Assembly (NCBI GenBank): GCA_024642775.1
Contig: JAHEAL010000001.1
Coordinates: 92,586 to 156,585 of the forward strand
Direction of reading: 5' to 3'
Length of the DNA stretch: 64,000 nucleotides
DNA from: Nitrosomonadales bacterium
GTDB taxonomy: Bacteria; Pseudomonadota; Gammaproteobacteria; Burkholderiales; Methylophilaceae
A program made the position numbers and the translations under genes. Shown piece after piece: positions 53,898 to 63,916 of this stretch. Under the pieces are notes generated by a model. That model ran no database searches. It was not told where the DNA came from and was given only the letters and a program-made list of their open reading frames with translations. Numbering within the stretch: position 1 is the stretch's first letter; each line of letters opens with the position of its first letter.

Positions 53898-54169
53898 ATC
53901 AGTTAATTCTTGATGGTACTGTTGTTGATTTAGATGAGATAAGATTTACCCCAGCACAGATTCCCGTAAGAAATTTTAAGATTCATTTTAAAGATTTAAC
54001 AAAATTAACATTACACAAACATGTTGAATTTGAAATTAATGCACTAATGGTTGGTGATTTAACTAAAAAAGAAATTAAAGAACAAATGCTTTATAAATTT
54101 CATGGTTTTTTAGATAGACGGTCACAAAAATCCAATCAGATTATTTTTCATGTTCAGGAATATATTTAA
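53894..54169 (+). CDS. priB: Primosomal replication protein N (TTG start)
   Basis: Single OB-fold size, between rpsF and rps[28 protein letters not shown]. Confidence 0.87.
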   Translation: MNQLILDGTVVDLDEIRFTPAQIPVRNFKIHFKDLTKLTLHKHVEFEINALMVGDLTKKEIKEQMLYKFHGFLDRRSQKSNQIIFHVQEYI

Positions 54170-54178
54170 GGAGCTAAA

Positions 54179-54406
54179 ATGGCTAGAGATATGTATAGAA
54201 GAAGAAGGTACTGTCGCTTTTCGGCAGAAGGCATCAAAGAAGTTGATTACAAAGATGTAGACCTTTTAAAAGATTTTATTGTTGAGAATGGAAAAATTAT
54301 TCCAGCTCGTATTACGGGTACAAAAGCAAGGTACCAAAGACAATTAACCACTGCTGTGAAGCGTGCTCGATTTTTAGCACTTCTTCCATACACAGATAAG
54401 CACTAA
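54179..54406 (+). CDS. rpsR: 30S ribosomal protein S18
   Basis: [56 protein letters not shown]. Confidence 0.99.
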   Translation: MARDMYRRRRYCRFSAEGIKEVDYKDVDLLKDFIVENGKIIPARITGTKARYQRQLTTAVKRARFLALLPYTDKH

Positions 54407-54417
54407 GGAGAATATCG

Positions 54418-54870
54418 ATGCAATTAATTTTACTAGAGAAAGTTGCTAATTTAGGTAACCTTGGTGACGTAGTTAAAGTCAAAGATGGTTATGGAAGAAA
54501 CTTCTTAATACCTCAAGGTAAAGCAAAACGAGCTACTGAAGCTAATATGGCTGAATTCGAAGCCAAGAAGGCAGAATTTGAAAAACAACAAGCTGCTTTA
54601 TTGAAAGCTGCCCAAGAAAGAGCAAAAAAGCTTGATTCTTTTGTATTGGAAGTTACTCAAAAATCTGGTGTTGATGGAAAATTATTCGGCTCTGTAACCA
54701 ACTTTGATATTTCTGAAGAATTAACCAAAGCTGGTCACGAAGTTAATAAATCTGAAATCAGAATGCCTGACGGCCCGCTCAAAACTGTGGGTGAACATTT
54801 GGTCTCAGTAGCACTTCATGCTGATGTGGTATTTGACATCACGGTCAAAGTTTTAGGCGACACAGACTAA
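54418..54870 (+). CDS. rplI: 50S ribosomal protein L9
   Basis: [36 protein letters not shown]. Confidence 0.99.
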   Translation: MQLILLEKVANLGNLGDVVKVKDGYGRNFLIPQGKAKRATEANMAEFEAKKAEFEKQQAALLKAAQERAKKLDSFVLEVTQKSGVDGKLFGSVTNFDISEELTKAGHEVNKSEIRMPDGPLKTVGEHLVSVALHADVVFDITVKVLGDTD

Positions 54871-54876
54871 TAAATT

Positions 54877-54903
54877 AAGGCTGCCAGTGGCAGCCTTTTT
54901 TTT
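54877..54903 (+). terminator. Intrinsic terminator after rplI
   Basis: GGCTGCC-AGT-GGCAGCC followed by T8. Confidence 0.95.
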
Positions 54904-54921
54904 ATCCGTTATAATTCATAA

Positions 54922-56298
54922 ATGGCCGATGATTCAATTAAAAAACTAAGACTACCCCCTCATTCGATTGAAGCGGAGCAATCCTTGTTAGGTGGACTTT
55001 TGATTGATAATCAGGCATTAGATAAAGTTGCAGACGTGGTTTCAGTTAAAGATTTTTATCGTCAAGATCATCAGCTTATTTTTCAGCATATTCATAAACT
55101 AATTGAAAGAAGTCAGCCAGCAGACATTGTTACTGTGGGTGAATCGCTTGAATCAAATTCAGAGCTAAATACCATAGGTGGTCTAGAGTACCTAGGATTA
55201 CTTGCTGAAAATACACCGACCGCTGCGAATATAAGAGGTTATGCCCAGATAGTAAGAGAGCGCTCTATTATGCGTAATCTTGTCGAAGTAGGAACGGATA
55301 TTGTTGATAGTGCCTTTTCCCCTCAAGGAAAAGATGCGCAGCAGCTGCTTGATGAGTCTGAAGCTAAAATCTTTAAGATTGCTGAAGCGGGTAAAAATGA
55401 CAAGATTGGATTTACTGATATTAAGGAATTATTACCTCAGGTTGCCGAAAGAATTGATCAGCTATTCCAACGCGATAATCCGTCAGACGTAACGGGTGTA
55501 CCCACTGGCTACAAAGATTTGGACATGATGACCTCAGGACTTCAGCCAGGCGATCTAATCATTATTGCTGGTAGGCCGTCGATGGGTAAAACTTCCTTAG
55601 CACTTAATATTAGTGAATATGTTTCCATTGATACCGGTTTACCAACTGCTCTTTTTTCTATGGAGATGGCTTCGACGCAACTGGTATCTAGGCTTATTGG
55701 TTCTGTTGGCAAGTTAAATCAACATAAGATGCGTACCGGACAGTTAGACGATAATGATTGGGAAAAATTATCTTATGCCCTGGGGCAATTAAATGATGCA
55801 CCAATATTTATTGATGAAGGATCTGCATTAAATTCATATGAGGTGAGGGCAAGGGCTAGAAGACTTCATAAACAATGTGGAAAGCTTGGTCTGATTGTAA
55901 TTGACTATCTTCAATTAATGGGTTCGGCCGGTCCAACAGAAAATAGAGCGACCGAGATCTCTGAAATTTCACGATCGTTAAAATCCTTGGCTAAGGAATT
56001 AAATGTTCCTGTGATAGCTTTGTCGCAGTTAAATCGAAGTGTTGAGCAGCGACCCGATAAGCGACCAGTTATGTCGGATCTGAGAGAATCCGGAGCCATT
56101 GAACAGGATGCAGATGTCATCATGTTTATTTATCGCGATGAGGTTTACAATCCTGAAACCCCTGACAAAGGTATGGCAGAGATTATTCTTGCTAAACAAA
56201 GGAATGGCCCTGTTGGGAGAGTGAAGCTTACCTTCTTAGGAGAATTTACCAAATTTGAAAACTACGCAAACCCAGTTGGGTATGAAATTCCAGATTAA
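54922..56298 (+). CDS. dnaB: Replicative DNA helicase
   Basis: PPHSIEAEQSLLGGLLIDN, IIAGRPSMGKTSLALN, VIDYLQLM, DLRESGAIEQDADVIMFIYR. Confidence 0.98.
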   Translation: MADDSIKKLRLPPHSIEAEQSLLGGLLIDNQALDKVADVVSVKDFYRQDHQLIFQHIHKLIERSQPADIVTVGESLESNSELNTIGGLEYLGLLAENTPTAANIRGYAQIVRERSIMRNLVEVGTDIVDSAFSPQGKDAQQLLDESEAKIFKIAEAGKNDKIGFTDIKELLPQVAERIDQLFQRDNPSDVTGVPTGYKDLDMMTSGLQPGDLIIIAGRPSMGKTSLALNISEYVSIDTGLPTALFSMEMASTQLVSRLIGSVGKLNQHKMRTGQLDDNDWEKLSYALGQLNDAPIFIDEGSALNSYEVRARARRLHKQCGKLGLIVIDYLQLMGSAGPTENRATEISEISRSLKSLAKELNVPVIALSQLNRSVEQRPDKRPVMSDLRESGAIEQDADVIMFIYRDEVYNPETPDKGMAEIILAKQRNGPVGRVKLTFLGEFTKFENYANPVGYEIPD

Positions 56299-57371
56299 TG
56301 AGACCTTTAAAAGCTTTAATTAATATTGATAACGCTCGTAAGAATTTATCCTTCGTAAGGTCCTTAGCTCCAAGTTCTAAAATCATGGCAACAATGAAAG
56401 CGAATGCATATGGCCATGGTCTTAACTATATGGCATCAGCTTTTTCAGAAGCGGATGGCTTTTCAGTCCTAACTATTAATGAGGCTGTTGAATTAAGAGA
56501 ATCGGGTTATGAAAAAAAGATTCTTTTGTTGGAAGGAGTTTTTGATAAAGAGGACTTAAAAATTGCTGCTGCTTTTAATTTCGACGTCGTGCTTCATAAT
56601 GACTACCAACTGTCTCTGATCAGACAACTCTCGTCAAAAAAGAAAATTAGTGTCCATTTAAAAGTAAATACCGGAATGAATCGCCTGGGTTTTTCTTTGA
56701 ATAATTTACCAAAAGTACATTCTTTCCTGAAGGAAGATGAACGAATTTCTGAGATAGTTCTTATGAGCCACTTTGCAAATGCGGATTCAGCAAAAGGTAT
56801 TGAGAGTCAGCTCAGTGAGGTTAAGATGCTTAGGAGTAATTATCACGAGCCCTTTTCTGTTGCAAATTCAGCAGCAATCCTTAACAACCAAGATACTCAT
56901 TTAGAGTGGATAAGGCCAGGAATTATGTTATATGGGGCAAACCCTTTTGATCTTGATGACTTGCCTGGTGGGTTATTGCCTGTAATGACACTGCGATCTG
57001 AAATAATTGCAACGCAAGAGATCAAAAAAGGAGATGGGGTCGGTTACGGATCTGATTTTAGGGCGCCAAATGATATGCGTATTGGAATTGTCGCCTGTGG
57101 TTATGCTGACGGCTACCCAAGACACGCGCCGTCCGGCACCCCAATTTTTGTAGATGGCATTGAAACTCAAACAGTCGGAAGAGTTTCAATGGACATGATT
57201 GCTGTTGATATATCCAGTCTGTTAAATACAAATATTGGTTCAAGTGTGGAGCTATGGGGTGAAAATTTAGGCGTCGACCGGGTTGCAAGGTCAGCAAATA
57301 CGGTTGGTTACGAGCTATTATGTGCCATTTCTTCTCCTTCGAGAGTCCCAGTTGAGATTTACTATGGTTAA
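56298..57371 (+). CDS. alr: Alanine racemase
   Basis: MKANAYGHGL PLP Lys, HLKVNTGMNRLGF, VGRVSMDMIAVD. Confidence 0.98.
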   Translation: MRPLKALINIDNARKNLSFVRSLAPSSKIMATMKANAYGHGLNYMASAFSEADGFSVLTINEAVELRESGYEKKILLLEGVFDKEDLKIAAAFNFDVVLHNDYQLSLIRQLSSKKKISVHLKVNTGMNRLGFSLNNLPKVHSFLKEDERISEIVLMSHFANADSAKGIESQLSEVKMLRSNYHEPFSVANSAAILNNQDTHLEWIRPGIMLYGANPFDLDDLPGGLLPVMTLRSEIIATQEIKKGDGVGYGSDFRAPNDMRIGIVACGYADGYPRHAPSGTPIFVDGIETQTVGRVSMDMIAVDISSLLNTNIGSSVELWGENLGVDRVARSANTVGYELLCAISSPSRVPVEIYYG

Positions 57372-58731
57372 GTCCAAAACTCTGTACCAATGCCAACAGT
57401 GCGGCGGAAATTCAACCAAATGGCAAGGTCAATGTCCTCACTGTTATGAATGGAATTGCCTTGAAGAGCAAATTGCTTCCTCAGAAAATAAGCGGTACAA
57501 GTCATTAAATAAAAAATCAACCTTAATTAGTATTGATGACGTTGTCGTCAATGATATTCTTAGAAGACCAACTCAAATTAATGAGCTTGATAGGGTGTTA
57601 GGCGGAGGGTTAGTTCCTGGTGGTGTTACCCTGATTGGAGGCGATCCAGGGATTGGGAAGTCGACATTACTTATTCAGGCCCTGTCATCGCTGACTAAAA
57701 ATCCATCTACCGATAATAAAGTTATTTATGTAACCGGTGAGGAATCAATTGATCAGATCGCCATGAGGTCAAGGCGTTTGAATTTGGATGTATCGGATGT
57801 GTTAGTGATGTCCGAAATAAGCTTACAGAATATAATTTCCACAATTGAGAAAGAAAAACCGACTGTTGTGGTAATTGATTCAATACAGACTTTATTTTCA
57901 GATGATTTATCCTCAGCTCCTGGATCAGTATCTCAAGTGCGAGAGTGTGCAGCGCAATTAACCAGGGTGGCCAAGGCCAATGATGCAAGTATGATTTTAG
58001 TTGGACATGTTACCAAAGATGGATCAATTGCTGGACCAAGGGTGCTTGAGCATATTGTTGATACCGTACTTTATTTTGAGGGTGAGACCAATTCATCCTT
58101 TCGCCTAATACGATCAATTAAGAATAGGTATGGCGCGGTGAATGAATTGGGTATTTTCGCGATGACAGAAAAAGGTTTAAAGGAGGTCCTAAATCCATCG
58201 GCTATTTTTCTTTCTGCAACCTCATATGAAAATAATGGTTCAGTTGTGACGGTAGTTCAGGAGGGAACTCGACCGATTTTAATCGAGATTCAAGCGTTGG
58301 TTGACGAGTCGAAACAGTCCTCTCCCAAACGATTGTCAGTAGGTTTAGAAAATAATAGATTATCTATGATTTTGGCTGTGTTAAATAAACACCTTAATTT
58401 CTCATGTCACAGTCATGATGTTTTTGTAAATGCTGTTGGTGGGGTAAAAATTTCAGAACCAGGGGTAGACTTAGCTGTAATGATATCTATAGCATCATCT
58501 TTGATTGAAAAAACTGTCGAGGATAGAACAATCATTTTCGGTGAGATTGGCCTTGGTGGAGAAGTGAGGCCAGTATCAAGAGGACAGGAAAGAGTCAATG
58601 AGGCCAAAAAATTAGGTTTTACTAGGATTATATTACCTGAAAAAAATATTCCAAAAAAACCAATTGATGGGGTCACGTTAGTGTCAGTTAAGACCGTAAA
58701 AGAGGCTATGTCTGCAGCGCTAAATTACTGA
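57364..58731 (+). CDS. radA: DNA repair protein RadA
   Basis: Zn finger YQCQQCGGNSTKWQGQCPHC, Walker A GGDPGIGKST, KNRYGAVNELGIF RadA motif; start moved to the ATG at 57364, overlapping the alr stop. Confidence 0.97.
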   Translation: MVKSKTLYQCQQCGGNSTKWQGQCPHCYEWNCLEEQIASSENKRYKSLNKKSTLISIDDVVVNDILRRPTQINELDRVLGGGLVPGGVTLIGGDPGIGKSTLLIQALSSLTKNPSTDNKVIYVTGEESIDQIAMRSRRLNLDVSDVLVMSEISLQNIISTIEKEKPTVVVIDSIQTLFSDDLSSAPGSVSQVRECAAQLTRVAKANDASMILVGHVTKDGSIAGPRVLEHIVDTVLYFEGETNSSFRLIRSIKNRYGAVNELGIFAMTEKGLKEVLNPSAIFLSATSYENNGSVVTVVQEGTRPILIEIQALVDESKQSSPKRLSVGLENNRLSMILAVLNKHLNFSCHSHDVFVNAVGGVKISEPGVDLAVMISIASSLIEKTVEDRTIIFGEIGLGGEVRPVSRGQERVNEAKKLGFTRIILPEKNIPKKPIDGVTLVSVKTVKEAMSAALNY

Positions 58732-58789
58732 TAAATATAATTAAGTATTTTAAATAAACTATTGATTTAAATCATTTAATTATATTTAT
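58731..58789. repeat. Nested AT-only inverted repeat at the radA/hpnD convergent junction
   Basis: Outer arms ATAAATATAATTAA (58731-58744) and TTAATTATATTTAT (58776-58789), perfect 14 bp; inner TTTAAAT...ATTTAAA. Confidence 0.85.
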
Positions 58790-59620
58790 TTTTAATATCG
58801 AAAGTATAGTAATCCATAATTTTCGGACAGGGGTTAGTTGAGTTTTTTCGTTAAGAATATTGGTTAAATTACCCTGCTCAATTTGCAATAATAAGTCGTA
58901 ATAAATATTTCCCATTATAATTCCAGGCAGCTGAGTCCTGCGATCCTCCTCGGGTAAAAGCATTATTGCTTTTTGGTAAAATTCTTTTGCTCTTTCGATC
59001 TGGAATTTCATTAATGGAACAAGGGCGGCCTGGTTCCTTTTACCGATAATGTCTTTTTCTTGAATTTGAAAAGATGTTAGCTCATTGAGGGGAATGTAAA
59101 TCCTATTTCTTCTAGCATCCTCACCCACATCTCTAATTATATTTGTCAGTTGTAAGGCTATACCGAGATTATGGGCATAATCTAATGTTTTTTTGTTTTT
59201 GTAGCCAAATATATGAGCTGAAAGAATCCCAACAACTGAGGCGGCCCGATAGGTGTATAACTGTAATTGTTTGAAATCTTGATACCTATTAAAATCAAGA
59301 TCCATTTTCATTCCGTCAATAATTTCAATAAAATAATTTTTATTAAGATTAAATACTTCAACGTGTTCGAGAAGTGCTTTTGTTACTGGGTGTTGAGGGT
59401 TTTTATCATATAAATTTTCAATTTCATTTTCCCACCAATTCAGCTTTGTTAGCCCAACTTCGTACTCAACACATTCATCTGCAATATCATCAACCTCTCT
59501 ACAAAAGGCATAAAGTGCCACAAGGGCCTCTTTTTTATTTCTGGGTAAAAAGTTAAAAGCTAGTGAGAAGTTGGTTTTACTTTCTGTAAGCTTATTTGTG
59601 CAGTATTGATTTGGAGTCAT
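58772..59620 (-). CDS. hpnD: Presqualene diphosphate synthase-like (HpnD)
   Basis: Squalene/phytoene synthase motifs FCREVDDIADE and LTNIIRDVGEDARRNRIYIPL; paired with hpnC. Confidence 0.88.
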   Translation of the reverse strand: MTPNQYCTNKLTESKTNFSLAFNFLPRNKKEALVALYAFCREVDDIADECVEYEVGLTKLNWWENEIENLYDKNPQHPVTKALLEHVEVFNLNKNYFIEIIDGMKMDLDFNRYQDFKQLQLYTYRAASVVGILSAHIFGYKNKKTLDYAHNLGIALQLTNIIRDVGEDARRNRIYIPLNELTSFQIQEKDIIGKRNQAALVPLMKFQIERAKEFYQKAIMLLPEEDRRTQLPGIIMGNIYYDLLLQIEQGNLTNILNEKTQLTPVRKLWITILSILKINIIK

Positions 59621-59621
59621 T

Positions 59622-60458
59622 CTAAATTAAGGCCTTTATAAATACCATAATCCAATCAAAATTATTCATCTTCGTATTCTTAAATGGGTTAGGGGATTTT
59701 TCTAATTTGTTTAACAAATGGAATCCCGAATTAATCATAAATTTAACTTCAAACCTGAATCTTCCATTGAGGTGACCAGACAGCGGTTGTCCTTTAGCCA
59801 ATTTTTCTTTTATTTGAGAAACCCAGAACTGCCGAAAGTTTTTCCAGTTATCATTAAAACTTAATTTTTTTAATGCATTTAAATCAATCTGGTATTCCCT
59901 AATGAGGCTTTGCGGCAAATATACTCTGTTTATCTTTCCATCATCATTAATGTCTTGAATCATATCTATCATAGCAAAAGCTTCGCAAATATTATCGGAA
60001 AACTTATAAAGGGATTTATTTCTGTACCCGTTGACTTGCAGGTATAGTCTTCCTGCAGAATTAGCAGCATACTTGTAATAATTCATGAGCTCTTCTACAT
60101 CTTTGTAAGCATTCTTTACCACATCTTGTTTAAAGGCTTTAAGTAAATTCTCTAAATATATGATATTCAGTTTATGTTCATCGGCGACCATACTAAGTTT
60201 TTTGAAAAATTTAGTTGTAGGAGATTTTTTACATTTAATTTGATTAAGCTCATTACACATAATGCTTAGTTGAGCCATCTTTTGTTTTTTTGACAACAGA
60301 CCATCATCAGCAATGTCATCTCCTATTCGAGCAAAAGCATAAAGAATTAAGATGGCCTCGCGACTTTTCTTGGGTAAAAACCTAGCAACCGGAAAATTTT
60401 CATAATGGTTTATTATTTTTGAATTTAGTTCGCGAGCTGTATAATTTAGGGTATTCAT
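59622..60458 (-). CDS. hpnC: Squalene synthase-like HpnC
   Basis: ENFPVARFLPKKSREAILILYAFARIGDDIADDG, AFAMIDMIQDINDDGKINRVYLPQ. Confidence 0.88.
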   Translation of the reverse strand: MNTLNYTARELNSKIINHYENFPVARFLPKKSREAILILYAFARIGDDIADDGLLSKKQKMAQLSIMCNELNQIKCKKSPTTKFFKKLSMVADEHKLNIIYLENLLKAFKQDVVKNAYKDVEELMNYYKYAANSAGRLYLQVNGYRNKSLYKFSDNICEAFAMIDMIQDINDDGKINRVYLPQSLIREYQIDLNALKKLSFNDNWKNFRQFWVSQIKEKLAKGQPLSGHLNGRFRFEVKFMINSGFHLLNKLEKSPNPFKNTKMNNFDWIMVFIKALI

Positions 60459-60484
60459 AAAATCATTATAAAGGGTAAATAATC

Positions 60485-61231
60485 TTGTTAGCTATTATTG
60501 GTGGTTCTGGTTTATGTAATATTGATGGATTAAAGGTTATCAGAAGAGAGATAGTGAGAACACCCTTTGGACAACCTTCAGAGCCTATAATATTTGGAGA
60601 ACTTGCTGGTAAGGAAGTAATTTTTTTAGCAAGGCATGGGTCTAATCATACAATACCTCCGCACCTAATTAATTATCAGGCTAATATTTGGGCATTAAAT
60701 GATATTGGTGTTAAGTCTATTTTATCAATCGCTTCTGTCGGCTCGATTTCAAACGATTTGAAAGTCGGCGATTTTGTTATCCCTCATCAACTTATTGATT
60801 ATACTCATAGCCGACTGTCTACATTTTTTGACGGAAAACATTACCCTGTAAAACACATTGATTTTACTCACCCGTATGACCAGGGTATGCGTGAATTAAT
60901 TATTAAGACAATGGATGAGCTAGATTTTGATTTTGTTAATTCAGGAGTTTACGCTGCGTCACAAGGGCCAAGGTTGGAGTCGGCAGCAGAAATTGATCGT
61001 TTTGAAAAAGATGGTGCAACGATTGTTGGGATGACAGCGATGCCGGAAGCTTGCCTAGCAAAAGAATTAGACTTGAGTTATTCGGCAATTTGTCCTGTCG
61101 CAAATCATGCAGCTGGGAGAGGAGAGAGTAGTGAAGGTATATCCTCTGCGATGTTGAATCACAGCTCTAAAATTACTATAAAAAATACCATTACCATTCT
61201 TGCAAAGATTGTAAAGACTTATGGCTATTAA
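60485..61231 (+). CDS. S-methyl-5'-thioinosine/5'-methylthioadenosine phosphorylase (TTG start)
   Basis: LAIIGGSGL, RHGSNHTIPPHLINYQANIWAL, GPRLESAAEIDRF, VGMTAMPEACLAKEL. Confidence 0.88.
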   Translation: MLAIIGGSGLCNIDGLKVIRREIVRTPFGQPSEPIIFGELAGKEVIFLARHGSNHTIPPHLINYQANIWALNDIGVKSILSIASVGSISNDLKVGDFVIPHQLIDYTHSRLSTFFDGKHYPVKHIDFTHPYDQGMRELIIKTMDELDFDFVNSGVYAASQGPRLESAAEIDRFEKDGATIVGMTAMPEACLAKELDLSYSAICPVANHAAGRGESSEGISSAMLNHSSKITIKNTITILAKIVKTYGY

Positions 61232-61736
61232 AGAAATCTTAAGGATGGGTAATCCAGATTTACTCAAAATCAGCGCTCCGGTTGAAAAATTTAATGATAA
61301 GGATCTTGATGTTCTAATCCAGGATATGATTGAGACAATGAAGGCTAATGATGGAGCAGGATTGGCTGCTCCACAGATTGGTATTTTCAAGAGGGTTGTT
61401 ATATTTGGATTTGAAAGTAACGATCGCTACCCTGATGCGGAAGAAGTCCCATTTACTGTTTTAATTAATCCTATTATTAAGCCAAAAGGACAAAAAAAAG
61501 TTAACGACTGGGAGGGTTGTTTATCTGTTCCAGGTTTGAGGGGTGTGGTGCCTAGGTATGACTCAATTTATTATGAGGGTTATGATGAACAAGGTACTAA
61601 GATTGAAAGGGATGTTGACGGCTTTCATGCAAGAGTTGTGCAGCATGAATGTGATCATTTAGACGGTATCTTATACCCAATGATGATAGAAGATTTTCGT
61701 TATTTTGGCTTTCATGATGAAATTTTTAAAGAATAG
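61221..61736 (+). CDS. def: Peptide deformylase
   Basis: GAGLAAPQIG, EGCLSVPGLRG, QHECDHLDG metal-binding motif. Confidence 0.97.
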   Translation: MAIKEILRMGNPDLLKISAPVEKFNDKDLDVLIQDMIETMKANDGAGLAAPQIGIFKRVVIFGFESNDRYPDAEEVPFTVLINPIIKPKGQKKVNDWEGCLSVPGLRGVVPRYDSIYYEGYDEQGTKIERDVDGFHARVVQHECDHLDGILYPMMIEDFRYFGFHDEIFKE

Positions 61737-61774
61737 TTTCGATGTTTTAAATCCTATGATAAAATTCACCCGAC

Positions 61775-61864
61775 GGAAGAGTGGCAGAGCGGTTTAATGC
61801 ACCGGTCTTGAAAACCGACGTGGGTTCGCGCCCACCGTGAGTTCGAATCTCACCTCTTCCGCCA
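61775..61864 (+). tRNA. tRNA-Ser (anticodon TGA)
   Basis: GGAAGAGTGGCAGAGCGGTTTAATGCACCGGTCTTGAAAACCGACGTGGGTTCGCGCCCACCGTGAGTTCGAATCTCACCTCTTCCGCCA; class II long variable arm, encoded CCA. Confidence 0.98.
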
Positions 61865-61929
61865 TTATTTTATTCTCACAAATAATCAAAATTTCGAAAC
61901 TATTAGTCATTTTTTTTATCCAGTAAGTA

Positions 61930-63078
61930 ATGAATAATTTATTTGCAAAATTTATATATATTTTCTTAATTGTATCTACTTACAGTCTTTGCGAAGCTGA
62001 GCCGAGAGTCTCTAACTATAAAAAATATAACTTAACATCTACCCAATATAATTTAAATAAATTAGATCTTGTATTTTCTTACCCATGGGCAATTTCTATA
62101 ATTGATGATCAAAATATTATTGTTTCAGAAAAAGGCGGGCGTCTATTTAAAGTTGACCTTGATAGTCACAATATGATTGAAATTGTTCATGAGATCCCTC
62201 ATGTTCCTTTCAGTCCTGGAGGAAAACAAGGAGGACTTTTGGATGTTTATTATGATGTTAGTGATGAATTTATTTACCTCACTTATAGCCATTTAGATAA
62301 TGAAAGTAGCCAATCAAGTACAGCAATAGCAAGAGCAAAGATTTCGGGCAATGGACTAAATAACTTTCAAACCCTATTGGTTGGGCAACCCTTTTTATCT
62401 GAAAACCGTCACTATGGATCTCGAATAGCAATAACTGGTAATTACCTTTTTGCTGGATTTGGTGAAAGAGGAGGTGAGATGATTGCTCAAGATCCTAGCA
62501 AGCATCCTGGGAGTATCATTCGTATTTTCAAAGATGGTAAAATACCCAAAGATAACCCAAGGTTTAAAGATCACCCTGATTGGCTTCCAGAGATTTATTC
62601 AATTGGAACAAGAAACCCACAAGGCATTACAACGATGCCTGATGGTAAATCGATTTTATTTTCGAGCCATGGGCCCCGTGGAGGGGATCATATAGCACAA
62701 GCGATTCCAGGCGGTAATTACGGATGGAAGCATGTGGCTTGGGGAGGTTCTGAATATTCAGGTTTTAGTATTGGTGACAAACCATTTGATGAAAAATTTA
62801 ATCAGCCTGTATTGAGCTGGGTCCCTTCCATGGCAATCAGTAGCATCAAATTTTATAAGGGTGAAGTATTCTCTGAATGGGAAGGGGATTTGATAGTTTG
62901 CTCTTTAAATGGTGAGAGTTTAATACGCTTAGATTTTGAAAATGATAGAATTGTTGGTGAGGAAATAATTTTTAAAGACAAAATTGGACGCATTCGAGAC
63001 TTCGATATTGACTCAAAAGGAAATATATATTTGATCAGTGATTCACCAAATTCGTCGATATGGAAACTTTCAAAATAA
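61930..63078 (+). CDS. Exported PQQ-dependent sugar dehydrogenase-like protein (GSDH family)
   Basis: Signal peptide, LVFSYPWAISIIDDQNIIVSEKGGRLFKV, YSIGTRNPQGITTMPDGKSILFSSHGPRGGDHIAQAIPGGNYGW. Confidence 0.9.
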   Translation: MNNLFAKFIYIFLIVSTYSLCEAEPRVSNYKKYNLTSTQYNLNKLDLVFSYPWAISIIDDQNIIVSEKGGRLFKVDLDSHNMIEIVHEIPHVPFSPGGKQGGLLDVYYDVSDEFIYLTYSHLDNESSQSSTAIARAKISGNGLNNFQTLLVGQPFLSENRHYGSRIAITGNYLFAGFGERGGEMIAQDPSKHPGSIIRIFKDGKIPKDNPRFKDHPDWLPEIYSIGTRNPQGITTMPDGKSILFSSHGPRGGDHIAQAIPGGNYGWKHVAWGGSEYSGFSIGDKPFDEKFNQPVLSWVPSMAISSIKFYKGEVFSEWEGDLIVCSLNGESLIRLDFENDRIVGEEIIFKDKIGRIRDFDIDSKGNIYLISDSPNSSIWKLSK

Positions 63079-63093
63079 TTTAATTAGGAAAAA

Positions 63094-63912
63094 ATGATGA
63101 GACTTTTTGCAGCTTTTATACTTACTTTTTCTACGCTATTTGCATTTGCTGATACCGTTTATGATGACTTTCAAATGCCCGAGTCAGTATTGCAGGGGAA
63201 TGATGGGACAATTTATATTTCTGAAATTGGTGAACGAGATGTCGATGGCGATGGAAAGATTACAAAAATTGATCCTCAAGGCAATCGCACTACCTTAGCA
63301 CAAGGTCTTTACGACCCCAAAGGCCTTGTTTTGTTTAAAGATAAATTATTTGTAACAGATCGTGATGTGGTAATTGAGGTAAACACCATAGACGGAGCAT
63401 ATGGAGTTTATGCAGGAACGATGAGTTTTCCTAAGAGCCCGGTATTTTTAAATGACATTGATGTCGATGAAAAAGGGAACCTTTTTGTGTCGGACTCTGG
63501 TGACTTTAAATCAACGGGCTTTGTATTTAAGATTACACCAGCAGGGGAGGTAAGTTTAGTTCTTGAAGATCAAAGTGATGTGATTAAAGCCCCAAATGGC
63601 CTGTTGGTTGATGGTGATAAACTTTTCATTTTAGACTGGGGTGGAGAGTTTTTTAAAGCCAACCTAAAAACTAACAAGGTTAAAAAAATTGCCGAGGGTT
63701 TCACTGGAGGTGATGGCATTGCCAAGAATGGTAAAACATTTTATCTAAGCAGCTGGTTGGAAGGCAAGATTTATACGGTGGATAAAGGTAAAGTGACTGT
63801 AATTAAGGATGGTTATGAGGCAGCGGCTGACATTGCTTTGTCAAAAAATAAGGATAAACTTTTAGTGCCTGATATGAAGGCTGGGACACTTACCATTATG
63901 GATATAAAGTAG
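63094..63912 (+). CDS. Exported SMP-30/NHL-type beta-propeller protein
   Basis: Signal peptide MMRLFAAFILTFSTLFAFA; repeated beta-propeller blades (DPKGLVLFKDKLFVTD, LNDIDVDEKGNLFVSDSG, APNGLLVDGDKLFILDWGG). Confidence 0.8.
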   Translation: MMRLFAAFILTFSTLFAFADTVYDDFQMPESVLQGNDGTIYISEIGERDVDGDGKITKIDPQGNRTTLAQGLYDPKGLVLFKDKLFVTDRDVVIEVNTIDGAYGVYAGTMSFPKSPVFLNDIDVDEKGNLFVSDSGDFKSTGFVFKITPAGEVSLVLEDQSDVIKAPNGLLVDGDKLFILDWGGEFFKANLKTNKVKKIAEGFTGGDGIAKNGKTFYLSSWLEGKIYTVDKGKVTVIKDGYEAAADIALSKNKDKLLVPDMKAGTLTIMDIK

Positions 63913-63916
63913 GCGT

